Source of the DNA: Paramagnetospirillum marisnigri
GTDB taxonomy: Bacteria; Pseudomonadota; Alphaproteobacteria; Rhodospirillales; Magnetospirillaceae
Assembly (NCBI RefSeq): GCF_001650715.1
Contig: NZ_LWQT01000066.1
Coordinates: 1-64,000 of the forward strand
Direction: 5' to 3'
DNA length: 64,000 bases
Below the pieces are notes generated by a model. That model was given only the letters and a program-made list of their open reading frames with translations. It did no database searches and was not told where the DNA came from. Positions 35,453 through 46,360 of this stretch are shown piece by piece (within the stretch, counting starts at the first letter, position 1; each line of letters begins with the position of its first letter). A program made the position numbers and the translations under genes.

Positions 35453-36865
35453 TCAGACCGAGTAGTACATCTGGAATTCGACCGGATGCGGGGTGTGCTC
35501 GAAGCGGTAGACTTCCTCGTATTTGAGCTCGATGTAGCTCTCGATGAATTCCTTCGAGAACACGTCGCCCTTGCACAGGAAGTCGTGGTTGGCCCGCAGG
35601 CTTTCCAGGGCTTCGCGCAGGGAACCACACACGGTCGGGACCTGCGACAGCTCTTCCGGGGGAAGGTCGTACAGGTTCTTGTCCATGGGCTCGCCGGGAT
35701 GGATCTTGTTGGCGATACCGTCGAGGCCGGCCATCAGCATGGCCGAGAAGGCCAGGTAGGGGTTCGCGCCCGGATCGGGGAAGCGGACCTCGACGCGCTT
35801 GCCCTTCGGCGAGGCCGAGTAGGGGATACGGCAGGAGGCCGAACGGTTGCGGGCCGAGTAGGCCAGCAGAACCGGGGCTTCGAAGCCGGGGATCAGGCGC
35901 TTGTAGCTGTTGGTCAGCGGGTTGGTGAAGGCGTTGATGGCCTTGGCGTGCTTGATGATACCGCCGATGTAGTAGAGAGCGGTGTCGCTGAGGTCGGCAT
36001 AGCCCGAACCGGCGAACAGGGGCTTGCCGGCCTTCCAGATGGACTGGTGGACATGCATGCCCGAGCCGTTATCGCCATAGATGGGCTTCGGCATGAAGGT
36101 CGCGGTCTTGCCATAGGAGGCGGCGACGTTGTGGACCACATACTTGTATATCTGGATCCAGTCGGCGGCCTGCACCAGGCTGCCGAACTTGATGCCCAGT
36201 TCGTGCTGCGACGAGGCCACTTCGTGGTGATGCTTCTCGATGGGCAGGCCCATCTCGCCCATGACGGTCAGCATCTCGGCGCGCATGTCCACATGGCCGT
36301 CCACCGGCGGAACCGGGAAGTAGCCGCCCTTGACGCCCGGGCGGTGGCCCAGATTGCCCTCGGCGAAGTCGCGGCCCTGGGCCTCGACACCGTCTTCCGA
36401 GCGCAGCTCGTAATAGCCCTTGTTCATGCCGAGTTCGTACTTGACGTCGTCGAACACGAAGAATTCGGCCTCGGGGCCGAAATAGGTGGCGTCACCCACG
36501 CCCGACGACTTCACGAAAGCCTCGGCGCGCTTGGCGATGGAGCGCGGATCGCGGTCATAGAGCTGGCCGGTGGCGGGCTCGACGATGTCGCAGTTGATGA
36601 TCATCTGCGGCTGGGCGGCGAAGGGGTCCATGACGGCGGAAGCCGGATCGGGCTTCAGGATCATGTCGGACTCGTTGATGCTCTTCCAGCCCGCGATGGA
36701 CGAGCCGTCGAACATGATGCCTTCGTTCAGCATCTCGGCGTCGACGGTGGAGACGTGCTGGGCGGTGTGCTGCCACTTGCCACGGGGATCGGTGAAACGG
36801 AAATCGACGTACTTGACGTCGTTTTCCTGGATCATTTCGAGGACCTTCTTGACGTCGTCAGACAT
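35453..36865 (-). CDS. glnA: Glutamine synthetase type I
   Basis: 470 residues from ATG 36865 (AGGA at 8 bases); a GTG two codons earlier is less likely. Makes glutamine from glutamate, ammonia and ATP. Signatures: [27 protein letters not shown], the His-metal loop [10 protein letters not shown], the ATP-region [10 protein letters not shown], and NRSASCRIP. Tyr 399 in NLYDLPPEE is the adenylylation site, so activity is likely controlled by GlnE and PII. Follows glnB in one operon with a strong terminator. Confidence 0.97.
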   Translation of the reverse strand: MSDDVKKVLEMIQENDVKYVDFRFTDPRGKWQHTAQHVSTVDAEMLNEGIMFDGSSIAGWKSINESDMILKPDPASAVMDPFAAQPQMIINCDIVEPATGQLYDRDPRSIAKRAEAFVKSSGVGDATYFGPEAEFFVFDDVKYELGMNKGYYELRSEDGVEAQGRDFAEGNLGHRPGVKGGYFPVPPVDGHVDMRAEMLTVMGEMGLPIEKHHHEVASSQHELGIKFGSLVQAADWIQIYKYVVHNVAASYGKTATFMPKPIYGDNGSGMHVHQSIWKAGKPLFAGSGYADLSDTALYYIGGIIKHAKAINAFTNPLTNSYKRLIPGFEAPVLLAYSARNRSASCRIPYSASPKGKRVEVRFPDPGANPYLAFSAMLMAGLDGIANKIHPGEPMDKNLYDLPPEELSQVPTVCGSLREALESLRANHDFLCKGDVFSKEFIESYIELKYEEVYRFEHTPHPVEFQMYYSV

Positions 36866-36936
36866 GGTCACGTTCCTGATAGTTGGAAGTTGGTTGGCTT
36901 GGTACGAAACAGGCGAAATCTAAGGCCGGACCGACG

Positions 36937-37311
<375 letters not shown>

Positions 37312-37330
37312 TCAAACGCGCGACTCATTT

Positions 37331-37347
37331 AGCACGCCTCGTGCCAG
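37331..37347 (-). promoter_or_regulatory. Predicted sigma-54 promoter of glnB-glnA
   Basis: Read on the minus strand: CTGGCACGAGGCGTGCT, with GG and GC separated by 10 bases as RpoN requires; only one base of the -12 box (GTGC for TTGC) departs from consensus. It ends 55 bases before the glnB start. This suits nitrogen-controlled expression with NtrC. In the rest of the 302-base gap (37348-37578) I see no gene; an EF-G-paralogue promoter must lie there. Confidence 0.65.
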
Positions 37348-37578
37348 TTCCGCCATCCGGAAAAGTGGGTGATATCAGCATGCTTGCGCGCGACTCTGCC
37401 GTAATTTCGGGCAAATCAGCCTAATTCTTAAGCATTGGCAGCAGGGCTGGTTTGCCGTCATGTGACGATTTCGCTGTTGCCAGCCGATGATTCACCTGGA
37501 ACCATGGCATCAGCGCGGCCGAGGGGAATTTCAGGCCGCGCCGGAAACAATGCCCATAGCTGAATGTCCGGAGGGTTC

Positions 37579-39606
37579 ATGACCGCCAAGTCTCCTTCGT
37601 CTCCGCGTGCCTGCGCCCTGGTTGGGCCATTCGCCGGCGGCAAGACCAGCCTGCTCGAAGCCCTGCTGTTGGCCTCGGGGGCCATTTCCCGCCAGGGCCG
37701 CATCAAGGACGGCAGCACCGTGGGCGATTCCGCGCCCGAGGCCCGCGCCCGCTTCATGAGCGTGGAACCCAATATCGCCACCACCACCTATCTGGGCGAG
37801 ACCTGGACCTTCATCGATTGTCCCGGTTCGGTGGAGTTCCAGCAGGACGGCTATAACGCCCTGATGGCGGTGGATGCCGCCATCGTGGTCTGCGAGCCCG
37901 ATCCGGCCCGCGCCGTCATGGTGGCCCCCATCCTGAAATTCCTCGACGAGCGCAAGATTCCGCATCTGCTGTTCGTCAACAAGATCGACGCCGCCGGCAC
38001 CCGGCTGAGGGAAACCCTGGAGGCGCTGCAGGCGGTTTCGGACCGGCCGCTGATCATGCGCGAGATTCCCATCCGCGAGGGCGAAGCCGTTACCGGCTAT
38101 ATCGATCTGGTCAGCGAGCGGGCCTACAAGTACCGCCCCGGCCAGACCTCGCAGATGATCAAGATTCCCGATGCGCTGAAGGGCGAGGAATCGGCCGCCC
38201 GTCAGGAGATGCTGGAGCATCTGGCCGATTTCGACGACCATCTGATGGAAGAACTGCTGGAAGACATCCAGCCTCCCACCGACGAGGTCTATGCCGATCT
38301 GGGCAAGGATCTGGCCGAGGATTTGATCGTGCCGGTGTTCTTCGGCTCGGCCGAGAATGACGGCGGCATCCATCGCCTGTTCAAGGCGCTGCGCCATGAA
38401 GTGCCGGACGTGACCACCACCGCCGCCCGGCTTGGCATCGCGCCGTCCGGCGCGGCCCTGGCCAGCGTGTTCAAGACCGTGCATGCCGCCCATACCGGCA
38501 AGCTCAGCTTCGTCCGGGTGTGGCGGGGCGAATTCGCCGACAACCAGGTGGTGGATGGCAATCGTATCGGCGGCGTCTACGCCATGACCGGCGGCACCGC
38601 CGCCAAGACTCCCAAGGCCGGGCCGGGTGAGGTGGTCGCCTTCGGCCGCCTGGACCCGGTGGCCACCGGCGCGACCTTGGGCGGGGCCGATGCGGGCATG
38701 GCGCCCTGGCCGCTTCCGTTGGCGCCGCTGTTCGCGGTGGCGGTGGCGGCCGAGAAGAAGGGCGACGACGTCAAGCTGAGTGGGGCCCTGACCAAGCTGT
38801 CGGAGGAAGACCCCTCCCTGCAGCTGGACCACGGTGAATTCGGCGAGCTGGTGCTGCGCGGCCAGGGCGAGATTCACCTGCAGGTGGCCCTGGACCGGCT
38901 GAAGAGCCGCTTCAACATGCAGGTGGCGACCCGCAAGCCGACGGTGCCCTATAAGGAAACCATCCGCAAATCCATCTCGGTGCATGGCCGCCACAAGAAA
39001 CAGTCGGGCGGCCACGGCCAGTTCGGCGACGTCCATCTCGACATCGCGCCGCTGCCGCGCGGTTCGGGCTTCCAGTTCGTCGACAAGATCGTCGGCGGCG
39101 TGGTGCCGCGCCAGTACATTCCCTCGGTGGAGCACGGCGTGGCGGAATTCCTGGCCCAGGGGCCGTTCGGCTTCCCGGTGGTGGACCTGTCGGTGACGCT
39201 CACCAGCGGCAGCTATCACACCGTCGACAGTTCCGACATGGCGTTCAAGACCGCGGCGCGCATCGCCATGACCGAGGGCATGCCCCAATGCGATCCGGTG
39301 CTGCTGGAACCCATCCTGCTGGTGGAAATCTCGGTACCCAGCGACTTCACCGCCAAGGCCCAGCGCATCGTGTCGGGGCGGCGCGGCCAGATTCTCGGCT
39401 ATGACGCCAAGGCGGGCTGGGCCGGTTGGGATACGGTCAACGCCTATCTGCCCCAGGCGGAAATGGACGACCTGATTGTGGAACTGCGCTCGCTGACCAT
39501 GGGGGTGGGGACCTTCTCCTGGACCTTCGACCATCTGCAGGAACTGACCGGCCGGGTGGCCGACAAGGTGGTGGAGGAACGCAAGCAGGTGCTTGAGAAC
39601 AGTTAG
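37579..39606 (+). CDS. Elongation factor G-like GTPase (EF-G paralogue)
   Basis: 675 residues from ATG 37579, with GGAGGG close upstream; an ATG at 37564 lacks a site. Domain order is that of EF-G: GTPase (P-loop GPFAGGKTS, DCPGS, NKIDAAG), domain II, III (LRGQGEIHLQVALDRLKSRF), IV (GRHKKQSGGHGQFGDVHLDI) and V (RGQILGYDAKAGW). Switch I differs strongly from canonical EF-G, with VEPNIATTTYL before the Walker B region, and the length is shorter than the usual 690-700. It is not beside rpsL/rpsG/tuf, so it is a specialised paralogue; function unknown. A strong terminator follows. Confidence 0.88.
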   Translation: MTAKSPSSPRACALVGPFAGGKTSLLEALLLASGAISRQGRIKDGSTVGDSAPEARARFMSVEPNIATTTYLGETWTFIDCPGSVEFQQDGYNALMAVDAAIVVCEPDPARAVMVAPILKFLDERKIPHLLFVNKIDAAGTRLRETLEALQAVSDRPLIMREIPIREGEAVTGYIDLVSERAYKYRPGQTSQMIKIPDALKGEESAARQEMLEHLADFDDHLMEELLEDIQPPTDEVYADLGKDLAEDLIVPVFFGSAENDGGIHRLFKALRHEVPDVTTTAARLGIAPSGAALASVFKTVHAAHTGKLSFVRVWRGEFADNQVVDGNRIGGVYAMTGGTAAKTPKAGPGEVVAFGRLDPVATGATLGGADAGMAPWPLPLAPLFAVAVAAEKKGDDVKLSGALTKLSEEDPSLQLDHGEFGELVLRGQGEIHLQVALDRLKSRFNMQVATRKPTVPYKETIRKSISVHGRHKKQSGGHGQFGDVHLDIAPLPRGSGFQFVDKIVGGVVPRQYIPSVEHGVAEFLAQGPFGFPVVDLSVTLTSGSYHTVDSSDMAFKTAARIAMTEGMPQCDPVLLEPILLVEISVPSDFTAKAQRIVSGRRGQILGYDAKAGWAGWDTVNAYLPQAEMDDLIVELRSLTMGVGTFSWTFDHLQELTGRVADKVVEERKQVLENS

Positions 39607-39633
39607 ACCCTGCCCAGAGGGCATAAGGCAGAT

Positions 39634-39660
39634 GGCGCGCCCGTGAGGGCGCGCCTTTTT
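39634..39660 (+). terminator. Rho-independent terminator of the EF-G-like gene
   Basis: GGCGCGCCC (39634-39642), loop GTGA, GGGCGCGCC (39647-39655), then TTTTTGTTTT. A perfect 9-bp stem 28 bases past the stop. Confidence 0.88.
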
Positions 39661-39817
39661 GTTTTCCATCCCCGCAGATCAATCAACCATAGGCAAGTCG
39701 CGAAAAATCCATCTGATACACTCACGACGCCTTTACTGAACAACGACTTTGGTCGTATTGTATATGTGCCATATAGCATATAGAGCCGATCGGTCTCGGC
39801 CATTGGGGAGAAAGACC

Positions 39818-41509
39818 ATGTTCGCCAATATGCGGATCGCCTCCCGCCTGCTGATCCAGGTCGTCATCAGCGCCGTCCTGGTCGCAATCATTGCCTTCAT
39901 GGGGTTCAATGGCATGGCCACCATGGAAGCCCGGATGAAGTCCATGTACGAGGATCGGGTGGTCAGTCTCGGTGAGTTGTCCAAGATGCTGGACAGCCTG
40001 CATCGTATCCGGGTGCGCATGCTGTGGGCGGAAGATGCGCCCGATCAGGCGGCGCGCGAGGTCCATTTGACCAAGGTTGCTGAATACGACGCGGTCATCG
40101 CCAAGGAGTTCAAGGCTTACAGCACCACCGTACTGACTCCGGAGGAGAAGGTGCTGGCCGATCGCTTTGCGGCCCAAATGGAAGCGCTGCGCAACGACCA
40201 GGTGACTTTCGTGACGGCTTTATCGGTGGGCGACCGGGCCAAGGCCGATGCAATCATCGCGTCGGCGGGCGAACCCGCCAAGCGCATGGTCGCGGTGACC
40301 GACACGGTCAAGACTCTGATGGAATTGCAGGTCCGGGTGTCAAGGGACGACTACGGTTCGGCCGAGGCCACCTATGACAAGACCCGGGATTCATCCCTGC
40401 TGATCATCGTGATCGGCCTGGCCGCGGCGGGTGGTTTGGCCTGGGCGATCATCCGCTCCATCACCGTGCCGGTGGCGGCGTCCATCCAGGTGATGGACCG
40501 TCTGGCCCGGGACGACACCTCGGTGGAGGTCACGGGCCAGGACCGCCGTGACGAGGTCGGCGACATTGCCCGCGCGGTGCAGGTGTTCAAGCAGAATGCC
40601 CTGGACAAGAAGCGCATGGAGGCCGAGGCCGCCGAGGCCAAGCGACGGGCGGAAGAGGCCCATCGCGCCGACATGCAGCAGATGGCGGCGGCGTTCGAAT
40701 CGTCGGTCGGTCAGGTGGTCAGCGGCGTTGCCGGGGCCTCCGCCGAGATGGAACACACGGCGCAAAGCATGTCGGCCCTGGCGGGACAGGTGTCGTCCCA
40801 GGCCGCCGCCGTGGCCGCCGCCTCGGAAGAGGCCGCCGCCAATGTCCAGACCGTGGCCGCCGCCACCGAGGAACTGTCCAGTTCGGTCTCGGAAATCGGT
40901 CGCCAGGTCAGCGAATCCGCCCGTGTCGCCCGCAACGCGGTGGACGAAACCGCCCATACCGACGCCATCGTGCGTGGTCTGGCGGAAGCGGCCGGCCGCA
41001 TCGGCGAGGTGATCGGCCTGATCAACGACATCGCCGCCCAAACCAATCTGCTGGCGCTCAACGCCACCATCGAGGCGGCGCGGGCGGGCGAGGCCGGCAA
41101 GGGCTTCGCCGTGGTGGCGGGCGAGGTCAAGAATCTGGCCAACCAGACGGCACGGGCCACCGACGAGATCGCCCAGCAGATCAATTCGGTGCAAAGCGAA
41201 ACCAACCGGGCGGTGGACGCCATTCGCAGCGTCAGCAGCACCATCGGCCGCATCGATGAAATTGCTTCGGCCATCGCCTCGGCGGTGGAGGAACAATCGG
41301 CCGCCACCCAGGAAATCGCCCGTAATGTGGAAGAGGCGGCGCGCGGCACCCAGGAAGTCTCCAGCAATATCGCGGGGGTGACCCAGGCGGCGGCGGAGAC
41401 CGGCCAGGCCTCGGCCACGGTGCTGGAAGCCGCCCGCGGCCTGTCGGTCCAGTCCGGCATCCTGGGACGCACCGTCGGCGACTTTGTCGCCAAGGTCAGG
41501 AACGGCTGA
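39818..41509 (+). CDS. Methyl-accepting chemotaxis protein
   Basis: 563 residues from ATG 39818 (GGGGAGAAAG upstream). Membrane helix about 10-32, a periplasmic four-helix-bundle ligand domain (about 33-185), second helix about 190-212, HAMP ([17 protein letters not shown]), then the cytoplasmic signalling coiled coil with hairpin tip [20 protein letters not shown]. There is no C-terminal CheR/CheB pentapeptide. The ligand domain resembles 4HB_MCP, ligand unknown. The gene stands alone, preceded by an AT-rich stretch (39745-39785) that probably contains its promoter. Confidence 0.93.
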   Translation: MFANMRIASRLLIQVVISAVLVAIIAFMGFNGMATMEARMKSMYEDRVVSLGELSKMLDSLHRIRVRMLWAEDAPDQAAREVHLTKVAEYDAVIAKEFKAYSTTVLTPEEKVLADRFAAQMEALRNDQVTFVTALSVGDRAKADAIIASAGEPAKRMVAVTDTVKTLMELQVRVSRDDYGSAEATYDKTRDSSLLIIVIGLAAAGGLAWAIIRSITVPVAASIQVMDRLARDDTSVEVTGQDRRDEVGDIARAVQVFKQNALDKKRMEAEAAEAKRRAEEAHRADMQQMAAAFESSVGQVVSGVAGASAEMEHTAQSMSALAGQVSSQAAAVAAASEEAAANVQTVAAATEELSSSVSEIGRQVSESARVARNAVDETAHTDAIVRGLAEAAGRIGEVIGLINDIAAQTNLLALNATIEAARAGEAGKGFAVVAGEVKNLANQTARATDEIAQQINSVQSETNRAVDAIRSVSSTIGRIDEIASAIASAVEEQSAATQEIARNVEEAARGTQEVSSNIAGVTQAAAETGQASATVLEAARGLSVQSGILGRTVGDFVAKVRNG

Positions 41510-41524
41510 GGCGGCGGGCCTTCG

Positions 41525-42448
41525 TTATCCGAGCCGGTCGAGGGCGTGCACTTCTACCGGCTCGGACCGGCCCTTCAGCGATACAAGCTGCACGGTATCG
41601 TCCCCTAGGCTGACCCCCGCCAGTCGGGCGGCTCGCCGCGACACCACCACGGCGCATTCCAGCTCCTTGGTCAGGCCTTCCAGCCGGGCGGCGGTGTTGA
41701 CGGTATCGCCGATGGCGCTGACGATCTGCGCCCCCGGCGGCCCCATGGAGCCGACGATGGCCTCGCCCGCATGGATGCCGATGCCCATGCGCAAGGGCTG
41801 CGGCAGTTCGGTGGCGAGGTCGCGGTTGATCCGCTCCAGCCCCGCCAGCATCAGCCCGGCGCCGTTCAGGGCGTCGCGGGCCGCCTGGGCCGGATCGCGT
41901 CCATCCTGGCCGTACAGCGCCATCAAGCCGTCACCGGTGAAATTGGAATAGTGGCCGCCGCTGGCCGCCAACGCCCGGGTCATCTCCAGGAAGAAGCGGT
42001 TGAGGATGAACAGCACGTCATAGGGCAACCGGCTTTCCCCCAGGGCGGTGGAACCGCGCAGGTCGATGAACATCACCGTCACCAGGGCCTCATGGCCGTC
42101 CAATCCACCCCCGCCGATCACGTCCTCGGCGGTGGCGTCGGCGGGCAGCAGCGGCATCACCGTCAGGTCGCAAGCCGGGCGGAGCTGGCAGGCGAGCCGC
42201 ACCTCGGGTGGGGCGCCGATGCGTGACAGCGCCTCGATCTCCAAGGGCTCGGGCGGCGCCACCGACTCGACACCATCCAGCACCCGGACCCGGCAGGTGG
42301 TGCAGCGCCCCTTGCCGCCGCAGACCGAGGCATGGGGAATGCCGTGGGCCCGAAAGGTCTCCAGCACGCTTTCACCCGCCGCCAACAAGACGGTGGTGCC
42401 GCAAGAGCGGGTCAGGCGGAAGACGGGCTTGGGCGGATCGACGATCAT
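41525..42448 (-). CDS. Ferredoxin-class III nucleotide cyclase fusion
   Basis: 307 residues. Residues 8-100 are a plant-type 2Fe-2S ferredoxin domain with Cys 43, 49, 52 and 87 (SVCGGKGRCTTCRV; ACQLRP). Residues about 120-300 are a class III adenylate/guanylate cyclase domain with metal Asp 129 (FIDLRGST) and Asp 173 (FTGDGLMALYG), and VNTAARLEGLTKE. The Lys usual before FxGD is Asn 169, so substrate choice or activity is uncertain. The fusion suggests redox control of cyclic nucleotide production. Convergent with the chemoreceptor gene, 15 bases between stops. Confidence 0.88.
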   Translation of the reverse strand: MIVDPPKPVFRLTRSCGTTVLLAAGESVLETFRAHGIPHASVCGGKGRCTTCRVRVLDGVESVAPPEPLEIEALSRIGAPPEVRLACQLRPACDLTVMPLLPADATAEDVIGGGGLDGHEALVTVMFIDLRGSTALGESRLPYDVLFILNRFFLEMTRALAASGGHYSNFTGDGLMALYGQDGRDPAQAARDALNGAGLMLAGLERINRDLATELPQPLRMGIGIHAGEAIVGSMGPPGAQIVSAIGDTVNTAARLEGLTKELECAVVVSRRAARLAGVSLGDDTVQLVSLKGRSEPVEVHALDRLG

Positions 42449-42564
42449 GACCCTGCTAATGTCGGGGGCGCCGGGCGGAACGGCAAGGGGTTTGGCGACT
42501 TGACGCTTTGCCCTCGCAGGGTATACCTGAGCCGGACAAAATCCTCGCGGAGCCCCGATCAGCC

Positions 42565-43563
42565 ATGCAGCGCATTTTTTCCGGCGTCCAGCCGACCGGA
42601 AACCTCCATCTCGGCAACTATCTCGGTGCCATCCGCAACTGGGTGCGCCTGCAATCCGAGTACGAGTGCATCTTCTGCATCGTCGACATGCACGCCATCA
42701 CCCTGTGGCAGGATCCCAAGGAACTGGTCAAGAACACCCGCGAGGTGGCGGCCGGCATGATCGCCGCCGGGGTGGACGCGTCCAAGCATATCGTCTTCAA
42801 CCAGTCCATGGTGCCCGCCCACGCCCAGTTGGCCTGGATCTTCAACTGCGTCGCCCGCATGGGCTGGCTGAACCGCATGACCCAGTTCAAGGACAAGGCG
42901 GGCAAGCACAAGGAGAACGCCTCGGTCGGGCTGTTCGCCTATCCCAATCTGATGAGCGCCGACATCCTGGCCTACAAGGCCACCCATGTGCCGGTGGGCG
43001 AGGACCAGAAGCAGCATCTGGAACTGGCCCGCGACACCGCCCAGAAGTTCAACAACGACTACGGCGTCGAGTTCTTTCCGCTGCCCGAGCCGCTGATCTT
43101 CGGCGCCGCCGCCCGGGTGATGTCCTTGCGCGACGGGTCCAAGAAGATGAGCAAGTCGGACGAATCCGACTATTCGCGCATCAACATGACCGATGACGCC
43201 GACGCCATCGCGCTGAAGATCCGCAAGGCCAAGACCGACCTGGAACCGCTGCCCGCCAGCGCCGAGGGCCTTGACGGCCGCCCGGAAGCCTCCAATCTTC
43301 TGGGCATCTACGCCGCCCTGGCGGACAGGGAGAAGGCCGAGGTGATCAGCCAGTTCGCCGGTCGCCAGTTCTCCGACTTCAAGAAGGAGCTGGTGGATCT
43401 GGCGGTGTCGGTGCTGGGCCCCATCAATGCCGAGATGAAGCGGCTGATGGAAGACACCAGCCATATCGACGCCGTGCTGCGCTCGGGCGCCGAACGGGCC
43501 GATTCCATCGCCCGGCCCATCATCAAGGACGTCTACGACATCGTGGGATTCCATCACCCGTGA
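42565..43563 (+). CDS. trpS: Tryptophanyl-tRNA synthetase
   Basis: 332 residues from ATG 42565 ([12 protein letters not shown]). Class I synthetase: [16 protein letters not shown] contains the HIGH-like motif, KMSKSD is the KMSKS motif, and [16 protein letters not shown] is the typical ATP/tRNA block. The length is normal. The DUF2333 gene follows with a GTGA overlap. Confidence 0.96.
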   Translation: MQRIFSGVQPTGNLHLGNYLGAIRNWVRLQSEYECIFCIVDMHAITLWQDPKELVKNTREVAAGMIAAGVDASKHIVFNQSMVPAHAQLAWIFNCVARMGWLNRMTQFKDKAGKHKENASVGLFAYPNLMSADILAYKATHVPVGEDQKQHLELARDTAQKFNNDYGVEFFPLPEPLIFGAAARVMSLRDGSKKMSKSDESDYSRINMTDDADAIALKIRKAKTDLEPLPASAEGLDGRPEASNLLGIYAALADREKAEVISQFAGRQFSDFKKELVDLAVSVLGPINAEMKRLMEDTSHIDAVLRSGAERADSIARPIIKDVYDIVGFHHP

Positions 43564-44555
43564 CCGCCAAGCAGATCACCGAAACCATCTGGTTCGCCGC
43601 CCTGGGCCTGCTGAAGCTGGCGGGAGCGGCGTTGCGCCATCCCTCGCGCCGTTTCGTGCTGTGGGCGCTGGCGGCGGTGGTGCTGCTGGGTTTTCCGGTG
43701 GCCATGCTGGTGATCAGCAAGATCGACGATAACCCCGACTTCGCTTCGCCCGCCGTCAATGGCGGCCGCTCGCGGGCGGTGGCGGTCTCGGCCGCCCTGA
43801 TCACCCGCGAGCTGGAAGGCAGTCGCTGGCGGGCCAACGATCCCTTCTTCCTGCCCGGTGGCTGGTTGCGCGACATGCCGGCCTTCCAGTTGGGACTGGT
43901 GGGTGGCCTGGCCAAGCTCAGCGCCGCCATGGTGGCCGAACGCGGCCCCGGCTATGGCTCGCTCGGCCCCGACAGCGACCTCAATAATGCCGCCGGCCTG
44001 CTGAAATATCCCGGCACGGTGTGGAAATTCGATACCCGCACCACCTGGCTGCCCACTGCCTCGGCGGAAAAGCAGTATCGCAACGCCCAGCGCTCGCTCG
44101 ACCGCTACAACGACTATCTGGCGGCGGGCACCGCCAGTTTCGAACGCCGCGCCGAGTCCCTGGCGGTGGTGCTGGAAGCGGTGATCCGCGAATTGGACGA
44201 CTGCACCGCTGCCATCGACCACCATCTGGCCCTGGACCCGTCGCCGCTGCTGGATTTCGGCGTCAACAAGGTGTTCTACGGCAACAAGGGGCGGCTTTAC
44301 GCCCATTCCATCGTGCTGCGCGAACTGGGCCGCGATTTCGAGGCGGTGCTGGCGGAGCGTCGCCAGGCCGAGGCCTGGACCCGCATGGTGGAGCAGATCG
44401 CCGTCGCCGCCCGGTTGCGGCCCTGGATGGTGTGGAGCGGCCAGCCCGATTCCAGCCTTTTGCCCAATCATCTGACGGCCCAGGGCTACCTGACCCTGCG
44501 GGCCAGGATGCAGGCGGCGGAATTGCTGGCCGGACTAAATATTAGAAAACCATAA
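43560..44555 (+). CDS. DUF2333 family membrane-anchored protein
   Basis: 331 residues from GTG 43560, overlapping the trpS stop. One membrane helix (about 33-54, [20 protein letters not shown]), then a periplasmic helical domain with [39 protein letters not shown] and [19 protein letters not shown], which match the DUF2333 family. Function is unknown. No partner gene other than trpS is suggested by the context. Confidence 0.82.
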   Translation: MTAKQITETIWFAALGLLKLAGAALRHPSRRFVLWALAAVVLLGFPVAMLVISKIDDNPDFASPAVNGGRSRAVAVSAALITRELEGSRWRANDPFFLPGGWLRDMPAFQLGLVGGLAKLSAAMVAERGPGYGSLGPDSDLNNAAGLLKYPGTVWKFDTRTTWLPTASAEKQYRNAQRSLDRYNDYLAAGTASFERRAESLAVVLEAVIRELDDCTAAIDHHLALDPSPLLDFGVNKVFYGNKGRLYAHSIVLRELGRDFEAVLAERRQAEAWTRMVEQIAVAARLRPWMVWSGQPDSSLLPNHLTAQGYLTLRARMQAAELLAGLNIRKP

Positions 44556-44651
44556 AATTCCTGTTGCCTTACATCCCGGTTTGGAGCGAAAACCGATTGT
44601 GCCCGAAACGCGCCACAACAGAGCGCGGCGGGCCAGGGGGGAACGGAAGGC

Positions 44652-45587
44652 ATGCAGATTTACCTTCCCATAGCCGAAATGTCGGTCAACGTCTTCGTCA
44701 TCCTGGGACTGGGCGGCGGAGTCGGCTTCATGTCCGGCCTGTTCGGAGTGGGTGGCGGCTTCCTGATGACGCCGCTTCTCATATTCCTGGGCGTCCCGCC
44801 CGCCGTGGCGGTGGGGACCGAGGCCAACCAGATCGTCGCCTCGTCGGTATCCGGCGTGCTGGCCCATTGGCGGCGCGGCAATGTGGACATCAAGATGGGG
44901 CTGATCCTGACGGCGGGCGGCTTCGTCGGCTCGACGCTCGGCGTCTATCTGTTCCGCTGGCTGCGTGGCCTGGGGCAGATCGACCTGGTGATCTCGCTGT
45001 GCTACGTGGTGTTCCTCGGTATCGTCGGCGGGCTGATGCTGGTGGAAAGCCTCCAGTCGCTGCGCGCCACCCGCAAGCACGCCAATGCCGGGACCACCGC
45101 GCCGCGGCGCAAGCTGCACCAGCACAGCTGGCTGCACCGCCTGCCCTTCAAGATGCGCTTCCGCCGCTCCAAGCTCTATATCAGCGCGGTGACCCCCGCC
45201 CTGATCGGCCTCTTCGTCGGTATCCTGGCCGCCATCATGGGTGTGGGCGGCGGCTTCATCATGGTTCCGGCCATGATCTATCTGCTGGGCATGCCCACCG
45301 CCGTGGTGGTGGGAACCTCGCTGTTCCAGATCATCTTCGTGACGGCAAACGCCACCTTCCTCCAATCCACCATGAACCACACCGTCGACGTGGTGCTGGC
45401 GCTGCTGCTGTTGCTGGGGGGTGTGATCGGCGCCCAGATCGGCGCCCGCTTCGGCGCCAAGCTCAAGGGCGAGCAACTGCGCTCGCTGCTGGCGCTGATC
45501 GTGCTGGGGGTCTGCCTGAAGCTGCTGGTGGACATGGTCAGCACTCCGGGCGAGCTGTTCGTCATGGGCGCGGGGGGGAAGCATTGA
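44652..45587 (+). CDS. TauE/SafE-family membrane permease
   Basis: 311 residues, about eight membrane helices in two halves. Each half has the family glycine-rich motif: SGLFGVGGGFLMTPLLIF (N-terminal) and AIMGVGGGFIMVPAMIYL (C-terminal). Family members export sulfite, sulfoacetate or related anions, or import organosulfur compounds. The stop overlaps the start of a TIGR02186 gene by one base (TGATG), a pairing common in alphaproteobacteria. Confidence 0.92.
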   Translation: MQIYLPIAEMSVNVFVILGLGGGVGFMSGLFGVGGGFLMTPLLIFLGVPPAVAVGTEANQIVASSVSGVLAHWRRGNVDIKMGLILTAGGFVGSTLGVYLFRWLRGLGQIDLVISLCYVVFLGIVGGLMLVESLQSLRATRKHANAGTTAPRRKLHQHSWLHRLPFKMRFRRSKLYISAVTPALIGLFVGILAAIMGVGGGFIMVPAMIYLLGMPTAVVVGTSLFQIIFVTANATFLQSTMNHTVDVVLALLLLLGGVIGAQIGARFGAKLKGEQLRSLLALIVLGVCLKLLVDMVSTPGELFVMGAGGKH

Positions 45588-46348
45588 TGCGCTTCCGCCT
45601 CGCCCTTCTTCTCGCCCTGTGCGCCGCACTGTCCTGGTCGCCGCCCGCCCGCGCCGCCGAGCCATTGGTGGCGGACCTGTCCAACCATCTGGTCGCCATC
45701 ACCACCGGTTTCGCCGGGACCGATGTGCTGCTGTTCGGCGCCATCGAGGATGTGGATGGCAAGGGCGGCGGCGACGTGGTGGTGGTGGTGCGTGGCCCCA
45801 ACCGCGCCGAGACCCTGCGGCGCAAGGCGCGCAACACCGGCATCTGGGTCAATTCCGGAACCGGCAAGCTGGACGGCGCGCCCTCGTTCTACTGGGTGGC
45901 GGCGACTCGGCCGCTGGAGGAGATCGCCCCCGAGGTGATCCTGGACCGCCATCAGATCGGGCTGGAGCATCTCGACCTGGACATCCGGGTCAAGGACGGC
46001 GAGATGGACCCGGCGGAATACCGCAAGGCCCTGATCCGCCTGAAGCAGAAGCAGGGACTGTTCGGCGACAAGGTCCATCAGATCGGCATGCTCAGCCAGC
46101 GTCTGTTCCGCACCGACATGCATTTTCCCGCCAATGTGCCGGTGGGAACCTACATGGTGGAGGTCTATCTATTGGTGGCGGGCCAGGTGGTCAGCGCCCA
46201 GACCACGCCGCTGGTGGTGAGCAAGATCGGCATCGGCGCCGACGTTTTCGACTTCGCCCATCAGCAGGCGGCGGCCTATGGCCTCATCGCCATCGCCCTG
46301 GCGGCCCTGGCCGGCTGGTTGGCCGCCGTGGCCTTCAAAAAGGGATAA
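45587..46348 (+). CDS. TIGR02186 family exported protein, partner of the TauE/SafE permease
   Basis: 253 residues from ATG 45587. Signal peptide (LALLLALCAALSWSPPARA), a beta-rich periplasmic domain (LVAITTGFAGTDVLLFGAIE; VVVVVRGPNRAETLRRK), and a C-terminal membrane helix (about 230-248) with a KKG end, so it is anchored with the domain outside. It likely assists the upstream permease as a periplasmic subunit; the substrate is unknown. UspA follows 12 bases later in the same operon. Confidence 0.88.
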   Translation: MRFRLALLLALCAALSWSPPARAAEPLVADLSNHLVAITTGFAGTDVLLFGAIEDVDGKGGGDVVVVVRGPNRAETLRRKARNTGIWVNSGTGKLDGAPSFYWVAATRPLEEIAPEVILDRHQIGLEHLDLDIRVKDGEMDPAEYRKALIRLKQKQGLFGDKVHQIGMLSQRLFRTDMHFPANVPVGTYMVEVYLLVAGQVVSAQTTPLVVSKIGIGADVFDFAHQQAAAYGLIAIALAALAGWLAAVAFKKG

Positions 46349-46360
46349 GGAGGACGGATC

